Source: Chaetoderma sp. LZ-2023a (Eukaryota; Mollusca; Caudofoveata; Chaetodermatida; Chaetodermatidae). Taken from it: DNA of 64,000 nt. The translations under genes were made by a program, and so were the position numbers. Position 1 is the first letter of the stretch; each line of letters begins with the position of its first letter. The DNA lies in assembly GCA_034401795.1 (NCBI GenBank), contig CM067373.1, positions 91,532,996 through 91,596,995 of the forward strand, read 5' to 3'. Positions 1 through 12,136 of this stretch are shown here, piece by piece. The notes beneath the pieces were generated by a model. The model was not told where the DNA came from and searched no databases. It saw only the letters and a program-made list of their open reading frames with translations.

Positions 1-437
1 ACGTTCTTTTCAGAATTTTGAGTGATCAATTTTTTGGGTGAAAATCTGAGATTTTTTGAAAATCTACCAGAAATGGTCAAAATGCTACTCCTCCTTAACT
101 GCTTGACATATTTCAACCAAATTTGACTAGATGCATTCTATGGTGGTAGGCTCTAGAACTTCTTTTCAGAATTTTGATTGATCAATTTTTTGGGTGAAAA
201 TCAGATTTTATGAAAAATCTACTGGAAATGATAAAAAAGCTACTCCTTAGCTCCTTGACATATTTCAAACAAATTTGACTAGAAGCATTCTATGGTGGTA
301 GGGTCTAGAACTTCTTTTTCAGAATTTTGATTAAGTAATTTATTTTGTGAAAATCTGAGATCTTATGAAAAATCAACCGGAAATGGTCAAAATGCTACTC
401 TTCCTTCGCTGCGTGACATATTTCAAACAAATTTAAC
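1..437. repeat. Tandem array of a ~190-bp repeat (family R1), first part
   Basis: Two to three imperfect copies of a monomer of about 180-190 bp. Recurring blocks are TTTCAACCAAATTTGRCTRG, TCTATGGTGGTAGGCTCTAG, CAGAATTTTGATTGATCAAT, TTTTGGGTGAAAATC and ACCGGAAATGGTCAAAATGC. The same family recurs at 1536-3060, 17961-19480 and 59930-60500. Non-coding as far as can be seen. Confidence 0.8.
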
Positions 438-1535
438 TGCCGTAATTTCTTGACTAAAGGCCGCCCTCGAATATAGGGCGCTGTCCCAAATTTGACCAAA
501 ATCCACCCAAAAAACTTGTATTCAAGTATAAGACGCTGTTAAATTTAGAAAAAACGTACCTTTAAAAAATTGAAAATTGGTATAAAAAATAACCATCACT
601 CAGCGCTTTGTTTAATGCATGACTAAGAATTATCATGGTGGAAGAGAAATTATTAAATAGGACCACCTAAATATCGTGTATCTTCAATAAAGATTGTTTA
701 TTACATCAAAATCATTCCAATTTTGGTATAAAATGTCTCCTTGGAAACATCGAAATCGCGTGATAGAAACAGATTGTAATGGCTCTTTTGCGTTTGGAGG
801 CGCTGTGTGATCTTATGCGCTAACAGGAGTTGGTTAAATGGCTCTTTTGTGATTGGAGGCGCTGTGTAATCTTATGCGCTAACGGGAGTTGGTTATAAAA
901 CGGGTATGGGAATATTCAGAAGGTCACTAGTTGTAATGACTCTTTTGCGTTTGGAGGCGCTGTGTGATCTTATGCGCTAACGGGAGTTGGTTATCTGGCT
1001 CTTTTGTGATTGGAGGCGCTGTGTAATCTTATGCGCTAACGGGAGTTGGTTATCAAGCGGGTACGGGAACATTCAGTTCCTATCGCGCAATGATGATATA
1101 TAGCAATTTCCGAGTCCAGAATATTTAGATCCGAGTACTCGCTCTAACTAGAATAAAGATCTTTTGCGATTGGAGGCGAATCACGTGATTTATACACGTA
1201 TCTTTTCTCGACGCCATTTTATGTCAAATTCTGGATTAATTTTGATGTAATAAGTGATATGTATTAAAGGAAAAGCAATATTTAGGCGCCCCAATTTAAT
1301 AATTTCACTTCCGCTTGTTGTTTTTGGAGTATACATTAAACATAGTCCTCAGGTGGCACGAATTGTTTAGGGTAACATTTAGTTCAATTTCCGTGGTATA
1401 ATCTGTGACTTTTTAAGAAAAATTTTGACCCAAAAATGTGCGGAAGGAATGTTCTCGATTATAGGACGCACCCCCCTTTCTAGTACATGTATTTTGACAA
1501 AAAAAACTGCGTCCTTTAGTCTAATTTTAACGGTA
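438..1535. mobile_element. Non-autonomous DNA element nested in the R1 array
   Basis: The R1 monomer stops at about 437 (CAAATTTAACT) and resumes at 1536 (ATGCATTTTATGGTGGTAG), so about 1.1 kb has been inserted. The ends are imperfect inverted repeats: the left reads GCCGTAATTTCTTGACTAAA and the right, reversed, reads ACCGTTAAAATTAGACTAAA. Both continue into a block resembling GGNCGC..CCTATAATCGAG. The flanking bases are compatible with a TA duplication. No transposase was seen. Superfamily uncertain. Confidence 0.6.
779..1055 (+). repeat. Four ~58-bp subrepeats inside the nested element
   Basis: The unit starts GGCTCTTTTGYGWTTGGAGG and continues CGCTGTGTRATCTTATGCGC and TAACGGGAGTTGGTTA. 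Copies start near 780, 838, 937 and 996. The second pair is separated from the first by a short GGGTATGGGAATATTCAG spacer. A half copy follows at about 1158 (GATCTTTTGCGATTGGAGGC). Confidence 0.75.
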
Positions 1536-3060
1536 TATGCATTTTATGGTGGTAGTCTCTAGAACCTCTACTCAGAATTCTGATTGGTCAATTTTTCTGG
1601 TGGCCATCAGTTTTAATGTAAAGAATCATGTATATTTAAATGAAAATGTTTCAAATGCTAATGGTCCAGGTGAGCGTCACTGGCCCTTAGGCCTCTTGTA
1701 TTTTTTTAAATTACCGGAAAGCGTCAAAACATGTCTCCTCATTAAATGCTTGGTAGATTTCAATCTAGTTTGCCTGGAAGGAACCTCGGCAGCCACCTTG
1801 GATTCTCCAAAAAATTTCCAGAAGCTTTTAAATTGCTACCACTGCTACTATGACTCGATATCATACACATTTGGGTGGAATAACCCTATAATGATGGGCT
1901 TCAAGAAATCAAATGAGAATTTTGATTGGTTAATTTTGTTGGTGGCCATCTTGGATTTTCCGAAATTTATCCATCATGTCTTTAAATGCAAACGGTTCAA
2001 ATGCTAAAGGTCCAGGTGAGAGCCATAGGCCCTTGGGCCTCATGTTATATATATTAGAGACTGATTCCTTTCAAGATGGAATGCGCCCTTAGCCAAGATG
2101 GTGGTGCCCTATAGTTTGTCTTTGTCTTTGTTTGGCGTATGTCTGTATTCAAAATTTTTAGTCCTTGCTGATGTTAGCTCTCGTTACTTAGATGAGGGTG
2201 TTGTATTTGACATCACGATTGTGTATTATTAGCTCATCTGGCTGAGCTTATGCCATGGCGACGACTGTCCATCGTCCATCCATCTGTCCGTCCATCCAAT
2301 TGCATCTGATTTGTGCTTTGACCGATTTCAACCAAATTTGGTTAGAAGGATCCTATGGTGGTAGACTCCAGCACGGTTATACAGAATTTTGATTGGTCAA
2401 TTTTTCAGAATGTCATCTTGGATTTGTTGAAAAAATGGCCTGACTTCAACGAAACTTGGGTGGACTAATTCTATCCTGGTAGGCTTCAACACTTCTAACG
2501 AGAATTCTGATTGGTCAATCTTTCCGGTGGCCATCTTTGATTTTCAGAAAATTTCTGGAAATCAGTTAAAACCCTACCAATTAACCACATGGCCTATATC
2601 AAGCAAACTCGTTTTGGGGGACCCTAGCCTGGTATGCTTCAGAACTTTTATACATAATTTTGATTGTTCTATTTTTTTTGGAGGCCATTTTGAATATTAA
2701 GAAAAATGGAAGGAAATCGTTTAAAACGCTACTCCTCATTAACTGCTTGAGAAATTTCAACCAGACTTGGCTTGAAAGATACTAAGCTGGTAGGTTGCAG
2801 ATCCGTTATACAGAATTATGATTGGTTAATTTTTCCGCTGGCCATCTTAAACTTTCCGAAAATTTTGGGAGATCAGTTAAAAGGCTACTCTTCATTAACC
2901 GCTTGGCAGATTTCAAGTCAATTTTGCTGGTGGCTGTCTTGGATTTTTCGAAAAATGGCTGGAAATTGTTTGCAACGCTTACCTCATTAACCGCTTGTTC
3001 GAGTGACTGTCTCAGGAATTGCTGTATGGAGCAGACGGAAACTCATTTAATTTAATTTCA
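1536..3060. repeat. R1 tandem array, second part, with leader block
   Basis: Further diverged R1 monomers run to about 3060. At 2232-2290 a leader, AGCTCATCTGGCTGAGCTTA followed by ATGCCATGGCGACGACTGTC and a CCATCCGTCC run, marks the start of a new array unit. The same leader occurs at 18093-18175 and 59925-59995. The open frames here are short and show no recognisable protein. Confidence 0.7.
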
Positions 3061-4410
3061 TCGATGCCTAAGGGTGATTAAAGGGTGATTAAAGTTTGAA
3101 GTTTCAAGAGAATTTGTTCCTTGATAAAACATGGCTGTCATGGACCAATCAAAATCTAAATGTTCAATCAAAATCTAATGTTCAATCTGCTTGTGTGGTC
3201 AGCGTCCATCACTAATGTCCCACTAAATATCATTTCTACTGAATTCTGATTTTGGATTTTATGCCTTATTGCTGCTGAATTTAAAGTACTGTGCCAGTTC
3301 AAAAGCTTTAGATTAAATGCTAGTGGTCAAGGTTAGCGTTAAGGCCATTGGCCCTCTTGTTTGTAGTAGAATTGTTAATACTTACCAGATGTACTATGAC
3401 CAACCTCAGCCGCCCCGCTGAGGTGAGGCTGAGCTGCTTTCACTACTTTTACCTAGGAAAGCATAAGACGAATCTGACTGTAGGCGGTAATTGACTCGGC
3501 ACCTGGGGTTGATCTAGGTAATTCCCAGAAACAGCTTGAGCAGGTCCGTGGAGAGTGCTAAGTTTTATTGTTGATTTTGAGCAAGACTAGATAATTGACA
3601 TTATCATAATGGTACATCTGGGAAGTATTACAATTCCCTTAGAAACAAAACGCAACACAGTGTTTTGATTCCGCATGGTGCTAGTAGAGCTTGTAAGCTA
3701 ACTAACTGATTATGTGGCAACTCACTCACAAGATTTATTGTTATCTAATAGCATCAAATTAACTCATTGAGTTGTGAATAGCAATATATACCGATAAAAC
3801 TGTCCAGTTATTGTAAAATTTTCTAATAATACCTACCATAAAATGGCTATTAGTAACTGCATCCTTAATAGAAGTTGCATGCCAATTTTCCAGGTTGAGC
3901 CATTTTAATTTCTTAGCAGTTTTAAAACAGCAATCTAATAGAAGTCTCTTCCAAATTTCAACAGTTTGTGTAAAAAGAATTTTGGTATGATAAATAAAAA
4001 GAGATTTGAAATGAAATTTTGCAATAACTTCACTGAAATACCATCGAAATTATGTCACTTTCTTGTATGAAACAACTATCAATGGAAAATATCTTATTTT
4101 AATGTGTACTAATTATGCGGATCTGATTGAATGTATAATACTCAGTTGCCATCATGTAATGATTATATATATAGTTCATTCCGTGTCCAATATATTAGGT
4201 CTGTAAAACGCAGCTTATTCTAACAAGTATTAATCAGCTTCCGCTATAGGACGAGTCTATAGGATGAATTTGTTCCTGCGAATTAACTCGTTGACTTGTG
4301 AATATTATTATTTATGTTACCTATTATACTGCAGAATACTAAATTTTATGTCACTAGTTTCCTACTAGATTGCCAGTGTCTTATCCATTTGAAATGTTAG
4401 AATAGATATT
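3061..4410. other. Intergenic or intronic DNA without recognisable genes
   Basis: No gene was seen. The block at 3090-3180 (TTTCAAGAGAATTTGTTCC..CATGG..GGACCAATCAAAATC) has a diverged relative at 55430-55510. The rest is AT-rich unique-looking sequence. Confidence 0.5.
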
Positions 4411-4525
4411 CCCTTTTGCTGCTGAATAGTCAATCACTGAGTGCCCCTTTTGCTGCTGAATAGTCAATCACTGATTGCCCCTTTTGCTGCTGAATAGTCA
4501 ATCACTGATTGCCCCTTTTGCTGCA
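4411..4525 (+). repeat. 34-bp tandem repeat, about 3.3 copies
   Basis: The unit is CCCTTTTGCTGCTGAATAGT plus CAATCACTGATTGC. It is nearly identical in each copy, which suggests recent expansion. It lies about 200 bp upstream of exon A. Confidence 0.9.
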
Positions 4526-4727
4526 GCTGGTCGATACAGGCCCTCCTATTTTTGTTCACATTTGTGTGTCATTCAGTGAACTCATACGTTTGCTTACAGT
4601 AATATCTTGATGTGGCTGTTTGCATATATAACTTTCACCACTAAACGTTGTGATCACAGTGTGTGCTATTTCAAAATCACATCATTTGCCTTGCCCGTGA
4701 TCTCCCTCGTTCCTGTGTTTGTTTCAG

Positions 4728-4977
4728 CAATGAGATTAGGTATGTGAAAAACACAAGCTACAGACGCGCTTGGAATTTCAGCATGTTTTTCACAGCGGAA
4801 AAGATAATTGTTTTCACCATACTGATGACATATATAGCCTTAGGCAATCGACTGCTGGCCGAGCAGGTCTTTCTCGTTGTTCCTCTAATCAGTGCCGTCC
4901 GCCTCGTTATGATGCTGTTTATATCGTTGGCAATTCAGTTTGCTTCTGAAGGAAAGGTGTCATGTGATAGGATACAG
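4728..4977 (+). CDS. ABCC4/MRP4-like transporter exon, copy A
   Basis: Internal exon bounded by a polypyrimidine acceptor (GTTTGTTTCAG at 4717-4727) and a GTAAGA donor at 4978. It is exactly 250 bp: one base completes a codon, then 83 codons follow (NEIRYVKNTSYRR... to ...CDRIQ), ending in phase 0. It encodes the end of transmembrane domain 1 of a class C ABC exporter: a cytoplasmic stretch, a helix around IIVFTILMTYIALG, a short loop, and a helix ending before SEGKVSCDRIQ. The match is to the region before the first nucleotide-binding domain of ABCC4. These helices line the substrate path at the plasma membrane in that family. Copy A groups with B (shared EGKVSCDRIQ and FFT.EKI) and apart from C-F. 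No neighbouring exon of the same gene was recognised. Confidence 0.85.
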
Positions 4978-5139
4978 GTAAGAGGTTTCGAAGACATATA
5001 GGGCCTTCCACTCAAAATTGTCAGTAGATTATCTCATACAAAGCATCTGTACAATCAGGAAGTTTAAGATGAATTACCACTGTTATGACATATCAATTTG
5101 AAATTTATATTTTCTGTGTTATTGCATGCTTGTTAATGG

Positions 5140-5360
5140 ACCTTTCCAGTTTTAGCTATTCCACGCCCATCACTAGCTACGCTCCACCCACCTCGCTCGT
5201 GTTGGGATCGATCGATCGATCCCTGAAATCCCTGACTATCAATTTCCAGAAAATTATACAGGTAAGCTGTTAAATATTTTGAAATTAATTTGACCTGGCG
5301 CTGGTCAATGTGAACTTAGGCAGAAATTATTTCCAGTCAAATTATTTTCAAAATATTTAA
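5140..5360. repeat. Dispersed repeat with terminal foldback (family R2), orientation 1
   Basis: A block GACCTTTCCAGTTTTAGCTA..CCACGCCCATCAC..GATCGATCGATCCCTGAA is followed by a palindrome whose arms are CTGTTAAATATTTTGAAATT and AATTATTTTCAAAATATTTAACAG (5268-5364). The same structure occurs reversed at 8835-9055, and partially at 11860-12020 and 60950-61190. Confidence 0.75.
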
Positions 5361-5434
5361 CAGAATATTTACTTCATAAAGAATATGCCTGGCATGAATG
5401 TATAATATATGGCTTCATCAGTGAAAGGCTTAAA

Positions 5435-7663
5435 TTAGTGTTTCTGCAATGCATACAGCGTAGCGGATGTCACCTGGTGTGCCCATTGTCCTCGTGATGT
5501 ATGCGAGCCAGTTTGAATGGCATCGGCTCGGCCTTCTGTGGTTACATTAGCTGTTGTCATCACAGCCACCCATCCACTTTTGCTTAGCCAGTCTCCCAAC
5601 ACATTGAGTAGCGCCATCTCAATGTGGAGTCCACCCATCATCACCACATAATTATCCTCACCATATAGAAGGGGCCAAGACCATTGTATCTTCTTTGCAA
5701 TAGCATACAAAGGCTGATCAAGAGTGATGACTGGCACCTGTCCATGATTGATATGCAATGTAGCTTGCTGAATTAAATCCATACCATGTTTCACCATTGC
5801 CAAACTATGAGCGTTGTCACGAAAGAGCAGCAAATGTCCAGTAATTGCTGGCGGAGGTGGGACATCTTGCAAACTAGTAAAGTGAGCTGCCCACGATATG
5901 TCATCTGTCCCATACATATCGCCCTCGATCGAGTGTTCGTTTATCTTGTCCAGCCACGCAATTTGAGTCTTATCTAAGATTAATATGGTATCACTGGGAA
6001 TCAAAGGATCAACAGCTCGAGAAGGCAGAGAATTATCACTTGGGAAAGCAGCTGGATTCACAACTGTGTACGTCTCGGGTAATGGATGGATGGTGGTGGT
6101 GGATTTTTGTACAACGTTTGGTGTCAATTGTTCAAGAGTTCCAATGACCCCAGTATTTGTGTCTGAACAATGTTGTGTTAATGAGATTGCTGTCCCATCG
6201 AATGCAGTTCGTGCTGATGTGGATGTAGGATTATGGTTTATGTTATCAAGGTTCCCAGTTGTGAACAGATTACCATGCAAGTTAGTCGGACAAACAACCC
6301 CATCCTTTTTAAACATGTCTATAGCCTTATTTCCTACATCAGTTGAGATCTGCATGACGCGATTGTAGGATACTGAAAGTCCATGTCTGAAGAGTTCATC
6401 CACAAGCTCCCGCTTTCATGTTTTGCCATGAATTAGTAGGCCTAGGTAGAGTGGCAATGCTGTTTCACGATCAGGATTATGGCGAGTTCCCATACTGCTT
6501 TTACGCGCTCTTTTAATGGCATTAAAGATGAGTAGCTGGGTCAATGACGACACTCCCCCCTTGATAGTTTGGGAATTCTCATTTTGATTATGAATGTTGG
6601 TACCGCCAAGTATCATCTGAACTAAAGTAACAAGTGATTGAGGTAAGTTGTCATACTGGTCAGCATCAAGTGAACCCTTGCAATCATACTTAATCTGAAA
6701 AATCTCTGTGGACAATTTGAGCTGCCTTCATCAACGCAATTGCGTCACTATCAGAATAATTTTTGGTGGCTAGTAATAGAGGATCGCCTATGTCTTTCTT
6801 GAATGTGAGAATCACTTCATAGTTACTCTTGTTTGACTCCACATTTGGCATTTTCGACAAGATCTTTTCTTTCAACCTAGTAGAGTTAATCCTACTTGGC
6901 ATAGCACCACCAAGTTGTTCAAGACGGCGAGTGTATAATCGTGTTAAATCAGAAAGCTTAAATATGCTGCCAATAGGATGCTCAGAGGCTTGACGATCTT
7001 CCATGTATGATATTAGCTCTGCAAGAGCAACAGAGTCAGGTTTCATATCGTCAGCAATATCAGATTCACTTCTCGAAAGAGATCTATGTCGTGTGTATAG
7101 TTTTGTCAAACAAGTCTTGAGGTAAATAGCATTTAGCAAGAAGTTTTGTATCTCTCAGTTCTGTCACCATTTTGCGTGTTTTGGTCAAGTTTTGCTGTTG
7201 CGGCTCTATGAATGTCATGCTCTATCGGTTGGTCACAGAAAAAGCACAGTGGTTGAGTGGGGTCATTTATACTTGGCATAGTGAAATTAGACCTCAATCT
7301 AGATTTGACTGGTGACCTGAGATCCTCGCTGGATTCTAATTTCGCATTTCTTTTCATGGCGCGATCAACCCGAGTCTGGCTACAGAGATGCCAACAAGAT
7401 TTGTGCCACCTAGCACAGTTTTCTATGAGCGTCTCCGCAATTCCAGATCCATCATTCAACCTACATAGATCCAGGTATGGTGGAAGGGCATCAAGGTTAT
7501 CCGCTAATGACCTATAACTCGTAATCACATTGTCACGATTTGTGTTACTACATGGATCTATGAGATACTCCGTTGTGGACTGCTGGCAAATAACACACAG
7601 GGACCAGTTCGTGTGTGCTAAATCCACTGTGGGATCAGATGTCAATTTCACTTTCTTTGACAT
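5435..7663 (-). pseudogene. Uncharacterised multicopy-family protein, disrupted and 3'-truncated
   Basis: Reads from 7663 down to 5435 in three overlapping frames. The first 176 codons hold Cys/His clusters (CVICQQ, HKSCWHLC, CFFCDQ) resembling a zinc-binding N-terminus. The frame shifts at about 7135 and returns at about 6700. An in-frame TGA at 6416-6418 sits between IHGKT and KRELVDELFRHGLSVSYNRV, as a CGA to TGA change would give. The last 322 codons contain QPLYAIAKKIQWSW, GEDNYVVMMGGLHIEMALL and SHTSRGQWAHQVT, blocks I know from large families of unnamed intronless genes in invertebrates. Function is unknown. The family normally extends further at the C-terminus, but here the frame ends after TLYALQKH. 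Inverted R2 repeats flank the locus (5140-5360 and 8835-9055). It lies in the intron between exons A and B, antisense to them. Confidence 0.7.
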
Positions 7664-8834
7664 ATTGACTTGAATGCGAGAATGTAATAGGCTATTGTCT
7701 CTGTCTATAAGCAGAGCACAATACGCGTGTGCGTGATTGCTATGGAGCTATGTATTCTCCTGATATATTTAAATAGTCAGTGTGAGGGGCTGGCATACAA
7801 TTACTTTTACTGGAGAAAACGTGTAGACCAATTGTTTTGAGTAGCGAAAACATGTTTCTAAAATGTTCCGCCCAGAACATGTGTGTACAAACGTTTAACA
7901 ATAATACTACTAATTTACAAATGTTACAACAACAATGACGACTACAACAACAACAACAACAACAACAATAATAATAATCATATATTTTTCAGCATGTTTA
8001 TCTATTTAGAGTATTGTAATGGGTAAAATCATAGCCAGTGACCCAAGAAACCCTTAATTTGACATCAATTCCAGCCCTCTACTCCATCTAGAACTTGAGT
8101 AAGGCAGATTTTCCGCTGGGAAGGTGGCCATTTTGAATCCGCCATTTTGAATGGGTTTCCTTGGTACAATCACATGGCACCGCATCTAATTATGTTCAGC
8201 ATACCTTAAATCACCTATATGCCAAATTTCATGCTTTCTGCCAGAATGGAACATCTTACCTCAAATTTGTTACATATCCGCCCCACTATGTAAATCATTG
8301 TGTAATAGGAAATATTGCTTTCCAGTTCTGCAAGCTGTGGATTTGAGGCTCTAAAATTCCCATGGAAGTTAAGATGCACCTATACAATGCTATATGTGTC
8401 TCAATAATTTTATACACCTGGACCAGCTCCAAAGGCCCTTTTGAACAGACTCGATGCTTGGAATCTCAACCTCAACACTGTACAAACAGTCCAGCATGGT
8501 TCCACTATCTGAGACTGTAACAGTGATGGTAAATGTTTGGACATATGTAATGGACTACACCCGCTCAGAAAACATTGGAGTTTTCAGTATAGGTGCCAGC
8601 ATGTATAAGGCATGAACAGGATGCCATAACATTAACTTGCTAAGTGTTTGAGGTCAGACCTGAAAAGGTAATTTAAGACAATTCACCTTTGCAGAGTACC
8701 CACCCATCATATGATGTCATAATAAATGAATGATGTCATGAATGATGTTGATAAGTAGGTCACGAACGCATATTTGAAGACGGTCTATGCGTTGTTGTAC
8801 AAATTGTTTGCTTTTACTATTTAATAAATATTCT
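7664..8834. other. No gene; microsatellite and dispersed repeat
   Basis: An (ACA)n/(AAT)n run lies at about 7920-7980. A block at about 8030-8350 (GGCCATTTTGAATCCGCCAT, ATATGCCAAATTTCATGCTT) looks like a common dispersed repeat of this genome. No coding sequence was recognised. Confidence 0.5.
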
Positions 8835-9055
8835 GTTGAATATTTTGAAACTAATTTAACTGGGTGCTGTTGCTGCCATAGACAGCAACAGCACCCAGTC
8901 AAATTAGTTACAAAATATTCAACAGCTTCCCTGTATAGTTTTCATGAAATTGATAGCGAGGCCATTCAGGGATCGATCAATCCTAACAGGGCGAAGTGTG
9001 GTTGGAATTTAGCTCGTGATGGGCGTGGCATAGCTAAAAATGGAAAGGTCAATAA
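8835..9055. repeat. R2 repeat, inverted orientation, with strong hairpin
   Basis: A long inverted repeat runs 8835-8922. Its core stem is TGGGTGCTGTTGCTG against CAGCAACAGCACCCA, with a short CCATAGA loop, extended outward by GTTGAATATTTTGAAACTAA and its complement. It is followed by CCCTGTATAGTTTTCATGAA, GGGATCGATCAATCC and GATGGGCGTGGCATAGCTAA, which is the reverse complement of 5140-5260. Confidence 0.85.
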
Positions 9056-9272
9056 AAAATGAATAGGAGACTAAAGTAGCTTGGGTTGCTCGCAATGAAC
9101 AAGACACAGTGGAGAAGGTTGAAGAAAACTGATTGCAGCTGAAGTCAATCCTTCCAGCTGCAGAAAACAGTCACTTATAATCATCATCATCATCATCATG
9201 ACTGTCTCGGTTGTCGGTTTTGGGCGGCTTGTCACCATTAAAAGGTTAATGGTTCATCTGTTCCACCAGAAG

Positions 9273-9481
9273 CAAGCCTGTCCAAATTTGCGTGACCCAT
9301 TTTAAGTTCACGCAAAGGTTACGCAAACATTTCTGACACAACCCATTTTCCGTTCCCGCAACTGGTTTCATGTTGTACATAAATACATGAAAAATGGTTA
9401 CGCAAAACAGAATGGGTTACCCAAAACAAATTTGCGCAACCCCAAAATGTGTTGCGCACATTTTCAATTTGGACAGGCCTG
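9273..9481. mobile_element. Short MITE with inverted ends and 5-bp duplication
   Basis: The ends are CAAGCCTGTCCAAATTTGCG and its near complement ATTTGGACAGGCCTG. AGAAG flanks both sides (9268-9272 and 9482-9486). The interior is dominated by ACGCAA/TTGCGT words. No coding capacity. The superfamily cannot be decided from the ends alone. Confidence 0.7.
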
Positions 9482-10620
9482 AGAAGTCAATAGCTCTATA
9501 TGTTAGGAGCCAAACACATCGTCAGTACACTGTTAATTGTAATGTTAATGTTTGATGCTACCTATAAAATACATCTCTAGAAAGGCTTAGAAAAGTCAAC
9601 GGTTTCCACTTGTCTAGTTAGACATTATTGCGAAAGTGGCTGACTGAATTGTTTCTTATTGGTTCATTGGGAAAATTGACCTGCGACATATATTTTTCAG
9701 AAATTTGGTAAAAAGTGGTTATCCGACCTCAATAAAAGTTTACAGAATCGTTCTGTACCATTATTGCATCCAGTATCCATGATAATGTTGATAGTTTTCA
9801 AATTACTTCCATATTTTTACATGGTTGGACTGTATTTACTTTGCACCAAGAGTTAAAAGAATGTTAAAAGTTGTTCAAGGCGCATTTGACTCATCAAATC
9901 TTAACCAATCTCAATAAAACTGCAGATTTGTTCTCTACCATCATTGAAATCATATTAAATGATACTTATAGCTTCCATAGCACTGATACACCACACTTTC
10001 TCCATGTACCATAGCAATCCGCATTTTGTGACACAGACACATAATATCTGGTATGCTGAAAAACACATGGGACACAGTCCTTCTAGTTTTTGTAAGTTGT
10101 TGATTATTGTGAAAGTGGTTTGACTGGAAGCAATAGATACATTTGGAAGCAAAAACTTGCACTTAATTAAGTTAACTTCCATAGATTCAACAGAATATTT
10201 CTTATATTGTGAGGAGTTTCTCATATAAGGTCCGTAAGCTTGACAGGTTTATTGTTATGAATGAATGAGTGGTGCACAATGGGACTGTGAATCCCTTTTT
10301 GCTGCACAAATTCCCAGGATAGTCATGAGAAAATGATCTGAATGCAGCATAATTATATGTTATATTTCTTAGCAAAGTAGCAAAATTCTAACTGCAATGT
10401 ACTTCTATGTACTCGAGACTTTAACACAACACATACCATATTTATTCAAGTTTTCCCGCCCCTCCCAATTATACCACCCCCATGTTTTTGAGAAAGGTGG
10501 AAAAAAAGCAAATTACCAATAGTAAGAAATAATAAATCTTCCGCTGTCATCTAAAATCATCCAGAAAAAATAAAACATGCAGCAACATTTTGGTAATTTT
10601 CTTGAATACATGCGCAAAAT
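9482..10620. other. No gene; diverged dispersed repeats
   Basis: Blocks such as TTCTGTACCATTATTGCATC, TTTCAAATTACTTCCATATT and CACCAAGAGTTA (about 9700-9960) recur at 26370-26500 and again in weaker form. No gene was recognised. Confidence 0.5.
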
Positions 10621-10629
10621 GATCTTTTT

Positions 10630-10895
10630 TCATCAGCTTGTCTTGTCGTTCAATAACAGAGCATGTAATGCTGTTGTTGAATTGGCTTTAAGATACGGCT
10701 ATAAATTTTCTAATGTATCACTGAATGCATCATAAGCGCGCCTCCAGTCAATTCGACCAATGCCTAAATTGTTTCTGATCAGTATCTTGCCGTTCAATGA
10801 TAGAGCTGCTAACGTGAATTATGCGTCGAGATACGGCTATGGCATATTTTCCAGTGTATCAGTGAACGCATCACAAACGCGCCTCCATCCAATTT
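10630..10895. repeat. Two tandem copies of a ~150-bp unit
   Basis: Both copies contain CTTGYCGTTCAATRAYAGAG, AGATACGGCTAT and GCGCGCCTCCA (at 10736 and 10878). The spacing is about 142-150 bp. Confidence 0.65.
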
Positions 10896-11470
10896 AACAA
10901 CGGATAAATCATTTGTCCACCCTAGTTAACCCACCCCCTTTGCTGAGCATTACCTGCCTGACGGTATAATTAGAATAAATATGGTATGTATTTTAAAACC
11001 CTGTCCAAAACATTGGAGAGAGCATGTGATGGTGCGGTCCAGTTGGGCGGCCGGGTGGCAGAGTGGTTTCTGGATGATAACTCTGTTACCATTTGTTGGA
11101 TCGCTAATACACCTTTCCCACATTGACGTCGTTACGCCGGGATTCCCCTAAATCAACGCTCGGAGCAAAACTGCTGGCTGGTACCGCCGCCAACAAGCCG
11201 CTGACCTGCGTTGAGTTATTTTTGCACTAAAATACACCGCAATCTAAACCGTTCCTATGATAAACTAAAATCATTATATTATTTAAATCTTATATCATTG
11301 GAAAGTGCATTCAATTGCCAAAACATTAATGCATTATTTTTTATATTTTTGTACGTTTTCACTGAGTTATTTGCGTATATAAATACACACCATTCGACTG
11401 CAATTCATTATATCAAGTGGACAATAGGGGATATTTTAAAATTGCAATCAACTGTATTAAATTTTTTAAT

Positions 11471-11646
11471 GTACATTTGCGGGCCAAGAGAAGACTTTGA
11501 AAATTTAGCACTGAAATGATTGGCTCGGTTGTCGAGCCAGTCATTCCACTGGTAAATTTTCAAAAATAATCTCTTGGCCCGAAAATGGACAATTCTCAAA
11601 CCCCCTGCAGAGGCCGGTCTTGGCCGGGTTCGTCCTGAAAGGGTTA
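11471..11646. mobile_element. Palindromic TTAA-type MITE (family P)
   Basis: The stem arms are ATTTGCGGGCCAAGAGAAGA and TAATCTCTTGGCCCGAAAAT, with an inner GGCTCGGTTGTCGAGCC hairpin. The 3' flank runs to GAAAGGGTTAA, the terminal word of the family. The 5' terminal part is decayed. Confidence 0.75.
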
Positions 11647-11859
11647 AAAAAAATCATGGATAATTTTTGCGCGTACACTCCTTGAATTCTATCATTCTTA
11701 TGAAAATGTGTGAAATAAGTTACCATTTCTCTGCCAATGATACGCTGTGTATGGCCTTCTTTTCAAATGATTGATTAAACACTCGTGACATCTTAGAGAT
11801 TATCATGTTGATGACTAACATCCTTATAACCCTTTAATGGTCAAAATACGTCAACATAC

Positions 11860-12020
11860 CCTCAGTTAAATTATTCTCAAAATATTCAGCAAGCTTACGT
11901 GTATAGTTTAGCTTGAAATTTAAATAGTGGGAATTTAGGTTTCAGATCGATTCCAACACATGTTAAAAGTGGGCAGAACTTAGCTAGAAATGGGCCGGCC
12001 ATAACTAGAAATGGATACCT
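11860..12020. repeat. Partial R2 repeat
   Basis: Shares AAAATATTCAGCAAGCTTAC, GTGTATAGTTTAGCTTGAAA, GATCGATTCCAA and ACTTAGCTAGAAATGG with the R2 copies at 8900-9050 and 61010-61180. The palindromic half is mostly missing. Confidence 0.6.
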
Positions 12021-12136
12021 CTTAACCATTTAATATTCAGAACTTCTCAGAGGAGTTATTAGCTAGAAAAATTGTGTTACACCTGACACTGATCTCAGTT
12101 TAGATCGAGTCAAGGATGCCAGGCCTAAGGCATCTG

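Noticed and set aside
4411-4525. CRISPR-like array
   Set aside because: Direct 34-bp units without spacers in a eukaryotic locus; an ordinary tandem repeat.
4663-5001. Reading the open frame around exon A as a stand-alone 112-residue gene
   Set aside because: Homology to the transporter begins and ends exactly at consensus splice sites; the extensions are intronic.
11040-11110. tRNA-like text (GGCCGGGTGGCAGAGTGG) near 11047
   Set aside because: No cloverleaf could be drawn; the following bases belong to repeat family R3.
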